Below are positions 11,550 to 21,447 of a stretch of DNA of 64,000 nucleotides, in pieces. Positions within the stretch are counted from its first letter, which is position 1. Each line of letters starts with the position of its first letter. The notes under the pieces were generated by a model. That model worked only from the letters and a program-made list of their open reading frames with translations. It made no database searches and was not told the origin of the DNA. Origin of the DNA: Ahaetulla prasina (taxonomy: Eukaryota; Chordata; Lepidosauria; Squamata; Colubridae); NCBI RefSeq assembly GCF_028640845.1, contig NC_080540.1:215681300-215745299 (forward strand), in the 5' to 3' direction. Made by a program: the position numbers and the translations under genes.

Positions 11550-11756
11550 AGCAATAGCAATAATACTTAGGCTTATATATCACTTCACAGCGATTTACAG
11601 CCCTAAGTGCTTTACAGAGTCAGCATACCTTCATTTTACTGACCTCGGAAGGATGGAAGGCTGACTCAACCTTGAGCCAGTCCGAATTCAACTCCTGGCA
11701 GTCCACAGAATTAGCCTGCTACACTGCATTCTAACCACTGTACCACCATAGCTCTT
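11550..11756 (-). mobile_element. tRNA-derived SINE, near full length
   Basis: On the minus strand: GGTGGTACAGTGGTTAGAATG (A-box region), a GCAGGCTAATTCTG-type head shared with 56731, GGCTCAAGGTTGAGTCAGCC, TCCATCCTTCCGAGG, a body ending CACTTAGGGCTGTAAATCGC, and a terminal (TATTGC)n-like tail. The copy is almost complete and only moderately diverged. Confidence 0.85.
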
Positions 11757-12532
11757 AGTCGCAACCCTCCTCCTCAAGTGACTTGCTTGTCACATCTTGT
11801 TTGCCAGAGTAGGAATGCTAGAGCAAAAAAAAAAAAGAGTGTTGTATTTTTAGGGTTTTATGATCAGAATCTTGGATGCTGCTGCTAATAAAGGAGAATG
11901 GATGGCATAGAATCTTGATGGTAAGAATCAATCATGCTATATTACGGCCCTGAAGCACTTCAGATTTGAAGGTCAAGAGGTGGTTTGGAGCACACCAGAA
12001 GGGAGAACCTTCCTGCAATCTCTTAAAGCAAATGTGACTTTCTGAGATTATGCTGTTGCCCTCTGCAGCTGCAGCATGATCTCAGAGGAGAGCCTATTTG
12101 GTGTAAGGAGTTGCAAGACAGGGCTTGGGGCACATCTAGTCACACGCCAAAGCAACTTTTGAACTTTGAATCCAAAGTGCTGCGTCTATGACTCTTGCAC
12201 AAATTGAAATGTGGCTCTCTTCTAAACCATTGTCTCTAGCCAGGTTTATATTACAGAGGAATCTTGATAGTCCACATCTTTATGAACATTACTTATGGTG
12301 CTTTTGCTTGAGCGCTTGGGAAAAGTCTTGCCTTAAAAGTTTCCATTTTGTTCTGGGAAAGACTAACTGGAAAAACAAGGCAATATTCCAGGCTTACATT
12401 CCAGAGTCCTGCTTCTTACCTTGTATGATCTCTGCTTTATTCTGCTGGACTCCCACAAAAGCCAGTGGATAGTGGAATAAGATTCTGGCAATGATTATGT
12501 TCTCCAAAATAAAGTCCTACTGGTATTGGTGG
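11757..12532. other. Single-copy sequence, no gene recognised
   Basis: The 94-codon ORF at 12188-12472 has no recognisable motif. Nothing else is seen. Confidence 0.4.
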
Positions 12533-12540
12533 AATTTAGC

Positions 12541-12786
12541 TAGTGGTGAAATCCAAATTTTTTTACTACCGGTTCTGTGGATGTGACTTGGTGGGCATGG
12601 TGTGGCTTGGTGCAGGGGAAGGATATTGCAAAATCTCCATTCCCACCCCACTCTGGGGCCAGCCAGAGGTGGTACTTGCCAGTTCTCCAAACTCCTCAAA
12701 ATTGCCACTACTGGTTCTCCAAACTGCTCAAAAGTTTCGCTACCGGTTCTCCAGAACCTGTCAGAACCTGCTGGATTTCAGTCCTG
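12541..12786. mobile_element. Nonautonomous hAT element (246 bp)
   Basis: Same family as 8464-8738. Termini AGTGGTGAAATCC and GGATTTCAGTCCTG; perfect 8-bp duplication AATTTAGC at 12533-12540 and 12787-12794. Two internal near-copies of the CTACTGGTTCTCCAAACT block suggest a small tandem duplication. Confidence 0.92.
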
Positions 12787-12864
12787 AATTTAGCGTAAGA
12801 TGATTTTGAAACAGATTTCTGGCCAATTCTGAACTTTTCCATCAGGATTCCATGAACATTCATT

Positions 12865-13026
12865 CAGTGGTGGGTTTCACATTTTGTTACCACCGGTTCA
12901 CATTTGCCTGGCCTCAAAAACGTGCCTAAATAGGACGGCATAGAGCCGGGGTGGGTGGGCAAGCCCACCTGCAATTTCCACTACCGGTTCGGGCAAACCG
13001 ATCCAAACCAGCTGAATATACCTCTG
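12865..13026. mobile_element. Nonautonomous hAT element (162 bp)
   Basis: It starts CAGTGGTGGGTTTCAC and ends GCTGAATATACCTCTG. The 8-bp duplication CATTCATT is perfect (12857-12864, 13027-13034). Contains CCACCGGTTC and CTACCGGTTCGGGCAAACC. A relative of the CAGNGGTGGG family with a shorter interior. Confidence 0.92.
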
Positions 13027-13034
13027 CATTCATT

Positions 13035-14053
13035 GCACAGACTGAGGCCTTGGTTGACGAAAGCTCTTTTAAAATGCAATGGTTGTTTCCCTTTCTCTGG
13101 CCATGTATTCATGATTGATTTGCCTGTCACCATCATGGCATCCATCATGCTGCTTCTCCTTGAAACATTGTCCAACAAATTAATCAGTCAAGACTTCAAT
13201 ATCCTCATTGAAAGTACCACTGGCTCGGTTCCTATTTTCTTCTCCTTTCTTCCAACCTGTCAGATTTTTCTGCACTAGCCTTACCAATAATATTGATTTA
13301 AAAATCGGAATGGATTCATGCCTTTACTCATCTCCCATTATCAAGAAAACGGTCTTTTCTTTCCCATCTGATCTCATAAACTCCCAATAACCTTTTTGGG
13401 GTAGGCAATATCTAGATAGGTTGCGCATGCAGCTGCAATAATTCCTACTTTATTAGCTTGGTCTTTGACTCTTGTCAAATGTATGGTGAGAAAGAAAGTT
13501 GCCATATTTATCATTCCTTAATTGCAATCCTGGTCTTTGTGATGCACCTTTCTGTTGATAAGAATTTAAGGCATTTGAAAATAAGGAGAGGTAGGTGCAT
13601 GAATCAATGGGCAGAAATATTAATTGAGATGAAGAAAAAAACCAGCCAAACAACACATAATTAAAAAAAAAAATCAAACTTGAACATTTGCTTTCTATTC
13701 TGTATATTTATTGTGCTATTCCTTTTTAGGTCAAGTAATATCATATAAGTAGAAAAAAGGAGCAAGAAATAATAAGCAAAGAATGAGATAACAAGGAAAA
13801 AAAGAATAGCTAAATCTATTTATGCACTACATTTGCTGTACCTTTCCATACCCTTTTTCCCCATTACATCCATACATCACTTCAAATATTGCCTAAGTCT
13901 GTTTCAAGTTTGCACCTCTGTTTTTAGAGTATTTCATCAACTCCATGCAACTAGCATCGCCTGGGTCTTCCCTTCAACCTATTCACTTTGCTATTGTATT
14001 TACAATATTTTGGTCACACATTCTTTTTATATGACTGGTTGCTTCAACCTATA
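13035..14053. other. Single-copy, AT-rich sequence
   Basis: No gene or named repeat recognised. Confidence 0.4.
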
Positions 14054-14398
14054 GGTAGTCCTCGATTTGCAACAGTTCATTTAGTGACTATTCGAAGGTA
14101 CAGCGGCACTGAAAAAAGTGACATGTGATAATTTCCCCACCCTTAGAACCATTGCAACATCCTCGTGTCCCATGATCAAAATTCAGACACTTGGCAACTG
14201 ACTCATATTTATGACGGTTGCAGTGTCCCGTGGTCATATGATCACCTTTTGCGACCTTCTGACAAGCAAAGTCTATGGGGAAGCCAGCTTCACTTAACAA
14301 CCGTGTTACCAACTTATTAACTGCAGAGATTCACTTAACAACTGTGGCAAGAAAGATTGTAATTTTGGGCTCAATTGTGGTCGTACGTCGAGGACTAT
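14054..14398. mobile_element. MITE with TAGTCCTCGAnTT termini
   Basis: Ends TAGTCCTCGATTTGCAACA and (inverted) TAGTCCTCGACGTACGACCA. The body carries GTGACTATTCGAAGGTACAG, ATCAAAATTCAGAC, TGCGACCTTCTGACAAGCA and GATTCACTTAACAAC, shared with 27992-28392, 29716-30193 and 32682-33137. Both ends sit at TA dinucleotides, which would suit a Tc1/mariner-like element, but I cannot fix the true boundary or the superfamily. Confidence 0.75.
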
Positions 14399-15803
14399 AT
14401 GTACTTTTCTTTTTTTCTTATACTGGGTTGCTCACTTGATTGTTCTGATTGTAGATCTCCATCAGCTTACTTGTTTATGTATTATAATCCATTGACAAGC
14501 TTTTTATATTTAAGGTGAGGTAGGCTTTTTTGTTCCACAGCCTAAGATTGGATTTAGTGGTGTCCAAATATTCTTTCTTGACCTCTAACACTGGTCAAAA
14601 ACTATAGTCAAGAAATTTCAATTTCCTGATCTCCGGGTCTTTCATTTTATGTAAATCTCTTTCTATCTTGGCCTCCTAGCATTCTTTCCTTTCTTGTATT
14701 CTTGATAATAATACCAGGTGAACAGCAGGTGCCTCCAAGTTTTACAGAGAGGGAAAAAAAGTTTTTCTTTTGTGAGCTTTAGGGAATTCATTAGCTTGAA
14801 ATGACAATTCTAGGAAGGAAATCAGAGCTTTCTATGTCATTGAGGCTGTTAAAAAGTAGATTGTCAGTGCTGGGCTGCTGGCACGAAACGAGAATATTGT
14901 AAAAATGGAAAGAAGGATCTAGATAACTCACTATAAAACTATTGCAGCATTTTGTCCAATATGCCATCATTTGACCAGACTGTTAAATTTAGCTGGTGAA
15001 TTTTTTGTGGATTATATTCCAGCAGTAAATTTGCCAGCATTATTATTATCCTTTTCATATCCCATCAACTTGTGTTTTTTTTAAAAAAAAATCATTTTGC
15101 TAACTCTTCTCTTTACCGCCTTCCTTCCTCTTTCTTCAGCAACTTCTAGAGTATAAATGAGATGTTTGAGGATTTTCCATATTTCCCTGGAATCAAGTAT
15201 GATATGAGATGTGAAGGGAGAGAAGAAAATCAAATGTGAACTGCCAAAGATGCTGTTTACATGTCTTCCTGAATTAGAGTCAGAAGCAGGGCATAAACAA
15301 ATGTTATTTATCTGTAAGAAGACAGCAGATTGTCACTTTATTTATTTATACAGTGTACTTTACTTTATTCCACCGGTGCTCAGTAACTTCCGCTTACGAA
15401 ACATTTATTTACCTGTGGCAGGTAGATAAATTGGCAACTTAATAAGCCTAGGTACAGTGAAACGAACAGGGAATATCGTACTTTCTGAAGGAAGATCACA
15501 GCTGACTCTCCAGTGCTGGGACTGGATTAAGCACGAGGCTCAGCAAATTGCAAAATGGAGCCTTATCTAAAATTGGTTGTCCTCCAGAAGTTTCCACATT
15601 TGAAAGGCACCCATTGCCCTGCTTGGAGTAGTGTAGGTGCCGATGTCCAGATCATAGATAAAGGAGAACTGTGAGGAATAGGCTCAAGACAGATTTCCAT
15701 GTAGGCAACCTCAAGAAACCATGTCCATGATTCTCCTTATTAGTTGTTCAGTGCATCAGTTCTTGCTGTTTCCTGTGAGAGACTGAAGTTTTTCCTCTCC
15801 ACT
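14399..15803. other. Single-copy, AT-rich sequence
   Basis: No gene or named repeat recognised. The 72-codon ORF at 15211-15429 has no motif. Confidence 0.4.
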
Positions 15804-16460
15804 GTTTTGTTGTTGTTAGTTGCGAAGTCGTGTCCGACCCATCGCGACCCCATGGACAGCATTCCTCCAGGCCTTCCTGTCCTCTACCATCCTCTGGAGT
15901 CCATTTAAACTCACGCCTACTGCTTCAGTGACTCCATCCAGCCACCTCATTCTCTGTTGTCCCTTTCTTCTTTTGCCCTCAATCATTCCCAGAATTAGGC
16001 TCTTCTCCAGTGAGTCCTTCTTTCTCATTAGGTGGCCAAAGTATTTCAGTTTCATCTTCAGGATCTGGCCTTCTAAAGAGCAGTCAGGGTTGATCTCCTC
16101 TAGGACTGACTTGTTTGTTCGCCTTGCAGTCCAAGGGACTCGCAGGAGTCTTCTCCAGCACCAGAGTTCAAAGTCCTCAATTCTTTGGCGTTCAGCCTTT
16201 CTTATGGTCCAACTTTCACAGCCATACATTGCAACTGGGAAAACCATAGCCTTGACTATACGCACTTTTGTTGGCAGGGTGATGTCTCTGCTTTTTAGTA
16301 CGCTGTCTAGATTTGCCATAGCTTTCCTCCCCAGAAGCAAGCATCTTTTAATTTCTTGGCTGCAGCCCCCATCTGCAGTGATCTTGGAGCCCAGGAAAAT
16401 AAAATCTGTCACTACCTCCATTTCTTCCCCACCTATCTGCCAGGAATTGAGAGTTTTGTA
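15804..16460 (-). mobile_element. BovB (RTE) LINE, 3' end, 5'-truncated
   Basis: The 3' terminus (minus strand) has the BovB/Sauria-SINE tail GTCGGACACGACTTCGCAAC followed by TAACAACAACAA. The coding part is described separately. The upstream break is near 16460, so the endonuclease and RT core are missing. BovB is known to have moved horizontally between squamates, ruminants and other animals. This copy looks like an ordinary vertically inherited snake copy. Confidence 0.93.
15816..16460 (-). pseudogene. BovB ORF2 C-terminal region
   Basis: The minus-strand frame is open from about 16460 to the stop at 15816. It reads FLGSKITADG (residues 52-61 of the longer ORF that starts in non-BovB sequence), then GRKAMANLDSVLKS, TLPTKVRIVKAMVFPVAMYG, CESWTIRKAE, LWCWRRLLRVPWTARRTN, KLKYFGHLMRKKDSLEK and a final NAVHGVAMGRTRLRN. 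These are hallmark RTE-clade residues downstream of the RT active site. The frame is intact over about 210 codons, so the copy is fairly young, but it lacks all catalytic domains. Confidence 0.92.
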
Positions 16461-17047
16461 GCCTCTCCACAAACATTGAAGTCCTGGAAAGACCCTCAGA
16501 GGTCTAAGTAAAGGGTGACTTCTCACTGAATATCTCCATACTCTCAACAAACAAGTGAATAATGTTCAAATAATGTAGCTGGAAAACAGAAAAAGGATTT
16601 TCAGGCCACTTCAGCCTGCAGCATGCCAAGTCACCCTTCTTTGCAAGATGAGAGACAGATTCACTATGTTATGATCTAAAAACTGATTTTGTTTTCTTAT
16701 GCATTTTATCTGGGGCAAGTGTTGTTTCATGCACTAAGAAAATTCCTTAGATAACAACTGTATTTTATGTTGGGTGCAAAATGATCAAAATGCAAAATAA
16801 GAGAGTTGGAAGGGACCTAGTCCAACCCCTTCTCAAGCACTATCATTTTCCCTTTCAGAAAAATGCCTGTCCAATCTCTTCTTAAAAACTCCAGTCATGG
16901 AGCACCCACAATTTCTGGAGGCAAGCCATTCCATTGTTCTCACTGACAGGAAATTTCTCCTTAATTCTAGGTTGGATCTCTCTTTGAAAATCTTTCACCT
17001 GTTACTTCTTGTCCTGCCTTCAGGCGTTTTGGAGAATAGGCCAACTC

Positions 17048-17692
17048 CAGTGGTGGCATTCAAATAATTTAACAACCGGTTCTCTGCCCTAATGATGTTG
17101 TTCTGTCCTCCCTTGCCTCCGTCCGAGTGATGGCTTAATTAGCCGGCATTATCAGCTCTGGCTGCAGAATAGCCAGCATCTGCCAAGATGTTATCTTCCA
17201 CGACGCTAGTGAGTCACCCAGAAACAAACTTCAGCTCTTAATCAGTGGATTTGCCTGTTACAAAGAGACACAGTAGCTCTCGCTGCCTTGGGTGTGGCTC
17301 CATGACTCAGCACTTCCTAGGCCTGCCCCACCCTTGCTTCTGTTGTTCCCTCCTCTCCTGCCTATGAAACCTAGGGTTCAACCAAGCCTGATTGCCGTCA
17401 GCTGGGTCTGCAGGCATGGCCTGAGGGTGGAAAGAGTCAGGGGAAGGAGGCCTCGTTATCTCTTTCACCTGGCCTGCTTCTGGCTCCTGGAGCTGAGCCA
17501 GGGAATTCGGTGCTCTCGAGGTAAGTCCTGACGGCCCTTCCCCCTCACTGTCCAAGTCACTTTCTGGCAGCAGGCCCGGCTCAGGGGGCGCAGACACAAC
17601 AGATGTCTTCCAACAGCCAGTTCACCAAACTGCTCAGAAAGTTAACAACCGGTTCTCCTGAAGTAGTGCAAATTGGCTGAATCCCACCACTC
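17048..17692. mobile_element. hAT element interrupted by a solo LTR
   Basis: Termini CAGTGGTGGCATTC and GAATCCCACCACTC; flanks GCCAACTC (17040-17047) and GTCAACCC (17693-17700) match at 6 of 8 positions. The LTR at 17099-17601 with its own 5-bp TSD sits within it. Two direct copies of TTAACAACCGGTTCTC (about 17069 and 17642) bracket the segment that is missing from the second copy at 19793-19853. Confidence 0.82.
17099..17601 (-). mobile_element. Solo LTR, subfamily 1 (503 bp)
   Basis: Minus-strand copy of the LTR at 9191 and 48029, with ends TGTTGTGTCTGCG and GGACAGAACA. It has a perfect 5-bp target duplication GATGT (17094-17098, 17602-17606). The TATA segment present in the other copies is deleted (text near 17280-17295 runs straight from GGGTGTGGC into GCAGCGAGAGC on the minus strand). 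Its U3 ORF is the longest of this subfamily: 96 codons, 17597 to 17307. Confidence 0.92.
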
Positions 17693-17790
17693 GTCAACCC
17701 CCTCTTTCCTGTGACAGCCCCTCAAATATTGGAAAACTGCTATCATGTCACCCCAGTCCTTCTCTTTGTTAGACTAGACAACTTAGTTCC

Positions 17791-18048
17791 CAGTGATGGG
17801 CTTCAAAATTTTTACTACTGGTTCTGTGGCTGTTGCTTGGTGGGTGGGGCATGGCTTGGTGGGTGTGGCAGGGAAGGATACTCCATTCCCATCCCACTCC
17901 AGGGGAAAATCCCCATTTCCTCCCAATCAGTTGGGAATTAGATGGGGGTGGGGCCAGTCAGAATTTTTACTACTGGTTCTCTGAATTACTCAAAATTTCT
18001 GCTACGAGTTCTCCAGAACTGGTCAGAACCTGCTGAAACCCACCTCTT
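17791..18048. mobile_element. Nonautonomous hAT element (258 bp)
   Basis: Family of 8464-8738: CAGTGATGGGCTTCAAAA at the left, TGAAACCCACCTCTT at the right, flanked by TTAGTTCC and CTAGTTCC (7 of 8). Contains two TTTTTACTACTGGTTCT direct repeats, between which the second copy (19950-20051) is deleted. Confidence 0.88.
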
Positions 18049-18387
18049 CTAGTTCCTGCAACCATTCATTGTATGGTTTTAGCCTCCAATCCTCTAGTCA
18101 TCTTTGTTACACTTCTATGCACTCTTTCTAGAATCTCAACATTTTTTTTGTGTCATGGTGACCAGAACTGGGCATGGTATTTCAAATCTGGTCTTACTAG
18201 TGCAGTATAAAGTGGTACTAACACTTGTCATGAACTTGATGCTATCTCTTTTTTGATGCAGCCTAGGACTGCATTGGCTTTTTTGGCAGCTGCAGCACCC
18301 TGCTGCCTCACACTTAATGATTATTATTATTTATTAGATTTGATAATGAATGATTTAATGATGAAATTTATTTAATCAGTAACAGTA

Positions 18388-18520
18388 ACAGAGCTGGAAG
18401 AGACCCTGGAGGTCATCTAGTCCAACTCCTCGCGCACCAGGAGACCTGTACTGGGGATTCAAACCGCTGACTTTTCTGATCGACAAGCTCAGTGTCTTAC
18501 CACTGAGCCATCTAGTCAGG
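18388..18520 (-). mobile_element. tRNA-derived SINE head inside CR1
   Basis: Minus strand reads GATGGCTCAGTGGTAAGACA (A-box region), CTGAGCTTGTCGATC and CAGCGGTTTGAATCCCC (B box), close to the Sauria-type SINE at 41416. The remainder of the SINE is missing and the segment passes into CR1-tail-like text GAGCTGGAAGAGACC. A copy sits at 20389-20518 in the duplicate. Confidence 0.75.
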
Positions 18521-18679
18521 CTTAGTGGTGGTCCATTAGGATACCTAGATCCCTCTCACAGTTATTCCTGTTGAGCTAGGTACTATCTATTCTATTCCTG
18601 TTCTATACCTGTGTTATCATAATTATTGTATGAGGGACATTTCTCACGTAGTTGCAAGCCAACAGTGCTAGGTGAAAGT

Positions 18680-18723
18680 GATACTTCTTTATATATATAT
18701 ATATCTTTATATATATATATATC
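18680..18723. repeat. (TA)n microsatellite
   Basis: TATATA runs interrupted once by CTTTA. The same arrangement CTTTATATATATATATATCTG recurs at 22714-22736. Confidence 0.9.
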
Positions 18724-19070
18724 TGAGATTTTCACAGGTGTTTGTATGTAGTCTTTGGTTATTCAGGTTTTCTCCCGCGTAAAATTGGAAGTGTCTTGGC
18801 GGCGTTTTGACGAGGTCTCACTCATCATCTTCAGGCTTCAGCTTGGCTTCAATGTGTGATCGCAGCTGTTTCTTCCTTTTAACTGCTAGTGGGGTTTGAA
18901 CTGATTGGGTGGGAGTTTGGCTGTGCTCTGATTGGATGGCCGATTGCTGTGTTCTGTTTGGATGGGGGCTTGGTTGTGCTCAGTTTAGTCTGTGTTGCAG
19001 AGGTTTGAGCTGGTGAGCTGCATAGCTGTTGTTTGGCTTTGTGGTCGTGCTACATCTTCATAGTGGGTGT
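18724..19070 (-). mobile_element. Penelope-like element terminal region, minus-oriented
   Basis: Reverse complement of PLE text. The hairpin motif is at 18801-18834 (CCTGAAGATGATGAG...CTCGTCAAAAC), and the ORF tail homologous to 21170-21447 follows (HYEDVARPQ, TTAMQLTSSN on the minus strand). The leader 18724-18800 (CACAGGTGTTTGTATGTAG, CTCCCGCGTAAAATTGG) is repeated at 22733-22808. Confidence 0.8.
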
Positions 19071-19272
19071 GGTCCTGGTCTTTTGTTCCTGAGCTTTGGT
19101 GTTGTGGCCTCTGAAGTTCTTTGATGTGATGTCTTGAGCTCACAGCAACACTCCCACCTCCCCAACAGTATTTATAGAGAGATGGCAGCTCTGACCACTG
19201 TTTGCTCGAGAAGCATGAAGCTGAATACACCAGCCTAAAGATGATGAGTGAGACCTTGTTGAAACGTCGCCA
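19071..19272 (+). mobile_element. Penelope-like terminal region, plus-oriented
   Basis: CAACAGTATTTATAGAGAGA, TGGCAGCTCTGACCACTG, GCTCGAGAAGCATGAAGCTG and the hairpin motif at 19235-19268 ending GAAACGTCGCCAAGATACTC. Together with the preceding minus-oriented part it makes a head-to-head pair, as in the units at 22130 and 22916. Confidence 0.8.
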
Positions 19273-20565
19273 AGATACTCTCAACAAACAAGTGAATAAT
19301 GTTCAAATAATGTAGCTGGAAAACAGAAAAGGATTTTCAGGCCACTTCAGCCTGCAGCATGCCAAGTCACCCTTCTTTGCAAGATGAGAGACAGATTCAC
19401 TATGTTATGATCTAAAAACTGATTTTGTTTTCTTATGCATTTTATCTGGGGCAAGTGTTGTTTCATGCACTAAGAAAATTCCTTAGATAACAACTGTATT
19501 TTATGTTGGGTGCAAAATGATCAAAATGCAAAATAAGAGAGTTGGAAGGGACCTAGTCCAACCCCTTCTCAAGCACTATCATTTTCCCTTTCAGAAAATG
19601 CCTGTCCAATCTCTTCTTAAAAACTCCAGTCATGGAGCACCCACAATTTCTGGAGGCAAGCCATTCCATTGTTCTCACTGACAGGAAATTTCTCCTTAAT
19701 TCTAGGTTGGATCTCTCTTTGAAAATCTTTCACCTGTTACTTCTTGTCCTGCCTTCAGGCGTTTTGGAGAATAGGCCAACTCCAGTGGTGGCATTCAAAT
19801 AATTTAACAACCGGTTCTCCTGAAGTAGTGCAAATTGGCTGAATCCACCACTCGTCAACCCCTCTTTCCTGTGACAGCCTTCAAATATTGGAAAACTGCT
19901 ATCATGTCACCCCAGTCCTTCTCTTTGTTAGACTAGACAACTTAGTTCCCAGTGATGGGCTTCAAAATTTTACTACTGGTTCTCTGAATTACTCAAAATT
20001 TCTGCTACGAGTTCTCCAGAACTGGTCAGAACCTGCTGAAACCCACCTCTTCTAGTTCCTGCAACCATTCATTGTATGGTTTTAGCCTCCAATCCTCTAG
20101 TCATCTTTGTTACACTTCTCTGCACTCTTTCTAGAATCTCAACATTTTTTTTGTGTCATGGTGACCAGAACTGGGCATGGTATTTCAAATCTGGTCTTAC
20201 TAGTGCAGTATAAAGTGGTACTAACACTTGTCATGAACTTGATGCTATCTCTTTTTTGATGCAGCCTAGGACTGCATTGGCTTTTTTGGCAGCTGCAGCA
20301 CCCTGCTGCCTCACACTTAATGATTATTATTATTAGATTTGATAATGAATGATTTAATGATGAAATTTATTTAATCAGTAACAGTAACAGAGCTGGAAGA
20401 GACCTTGGAGGTCATCTAGTCCAACTCCTCGCGCACCAGGAGACCTGTACTGGGGATTCAAACCGCTGACTTTTCTGATCGACAAGCTCAGTGTCTTACC
20501 ACTGAGCCATCTAGTCAGGCTTAGTGGTGGTCCATTAGGATACCTAGATCCCTCTCACAGTTATT
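19273..20565. repeat. Duplicated block, copy 2, embedded in Penelope sequence
   Basis: Near-identical to 16538-18566, but shorter. It lacks everything between two TTAACAACCGGTTCTC repeats (including the LTR) and between two TTTTACTACTGGTTCT repeats. Its left junction uses ATACTCTCAAC, shared by the PLE 3' end and copy 1; its right junction passes directly into the PLE fold-back. At several homopolymers copy 2 is one base shorter (AAAAA to AAAA near 19326 and 19590; CCCCC to CCCC near 19860; TTTTT to TTTT near 19969). Confidence 0.88.
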
Positions 20566-20866
20566 CTGTTGTTAAAATGTTCAGTTTTGGCGATAGTTCT
20601 GGTCTTTTTAAAGTCAATATCATGTCCTGTGACTTTAAAGTGTTGGACCAGGGAAGAAGTTGGTTCCTCTTTTTTGACACAAGAACTTTTTTGACACAAG
20701 AACTTTTTTGACACAAGAACTTTTTTGACACAAGAACACAAGAACTCAGTCAAAAAAGAGGAACCAACTTCTTCCCTGGTCCAACACTTTAAAGTCACAG
20801 GACATGATATTGACTTTAAAAAGACCAGAACTATCGCCAAAACTGAACATTTTAACAACAGAATAA
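20561..20866. repeat. 118-bp perfect inverted repeat within a Penelope element
   Basis: The left arm 20561-20678 is the exact reverse complement of 20749-20866. The 70-bp spacer is made of about four 17-bp units of TTGACACAAGAACTTTT type. Each arm carries Penelope coding text. PLEs are known to insert with an inverted 5' partial copy, which could produce this. A sequencing fold-back is the alternative. Confidence 0.92.
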
Positions 20867-21447
20867 TAAGAGAAGCCATTGAGATAGAAAAACGCCCACA
20901 CAGCATGAACAAACGAGATGATACCTCCCGCCTACCAGCCATTTGGAAACCTACCCTTATTGACAAACGAGTCCCTAACACGAGGAATGACACCAGACCC
21001 ACACTCACGAAGTCCACACAGGATGTCACCACCGCACATCCACCCAGAAAGCAGACCCAAACCCACACTGATCATGAAGCACGACCAAGGACCAGAAGCC
21101 AGACCGCAGCTGCAACATTAGCCATTTCAAACCCCTCCAATCCATACATGCAGCAGACTGACACTCACTATGAAGATGTAGCACGACCACAAAGCCAAAC
21201 AACAGCTATGCAGCTCACCAGCTCAAATCCCTCTGCAACACAGACTAAACTGAGCACAACCAAGCCCCCACCCAAACAGAACACACCCCTAGCCAATCAG
21301 AGCACAAAAAAACCTCCATCCAATCAGAGCACAGCCAAACTCCCACCCAATCAGTTCGGGCCCCAACTGGCGGTTAAAAGGAAGAAACAGCTGCGATCAC
21401 ACATTGCTCCCAGAAGCACGAAGCTGAAGCCTGAAGATGACAAATGA
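20749..21447 (+). pseudogene. Penelope-like element ORF, 3' part (GIY-YIG region and low-complexity tail)
   Basis: The open frame runs 20725-21447 (240 codons). Residues 27-31 HDIDF, 49-54 REAIEI, 63-66 KRDD and 71-76 PAIWKP match the C-terminal part of the GIY-YIG endonuclease domain that follows the reverse transcriptase in Penelope-like elements. Residues 80-240 are rich in P, T, S, Q and N. The final codons LKPEDDK overlap the DNA that encodes the hairpin motif. The RT and the GIY/YIG motifs themselves are missing, since the element begins at the fold-back. Non-functional. Confidence 0.85.

Larger units (their letters stand above)
16538..18566. repeat. Duplicated block, copy 1 (CR1 with nested elements)
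   Basis: This segment recurs at 19273-20565. Copy 1 starts at ATACTCTCAACAAACAAG and ends at CTCTCACAGTTATT. The CR1 text continues beyond 18566, so copy 1 looks like the original locus. It contains a solo LTR (17099-17601) and a complete hAT interior (17791-18048) that copy 2 lacks. Confidence 0.9.
16798..18640 (-). mobile_element. CR1 LINE 3' region, interrupted by nested elements
   Basis: Reverse-oriented CR1: GAGAGTTGGAAGGGACCTAG, TCCAACCCCTTCTCAAGCAC, CACCCACAATTTCTGGAGGC, AAATTTCTCCTTAATTCTAG, then (after insertions) TTGGAAAACTGCTATCATGT, CCTCCAATCCTCTAGTCATC, GACCAGAACTGGGCATGGTA, TTTGATGCAGCCTAGGACTG and GATACCTAGATCCCTCTCAC. Two hAT elements, an LTR and a SINE sit inside it. No ORF survives. 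Confidence 0.88.

Noticed and set aside
20544..21068. 174-codon minus-strand ORF as a second gene
   Set aside because: It exists only because the Penelope fold-back places coding text on both strands.
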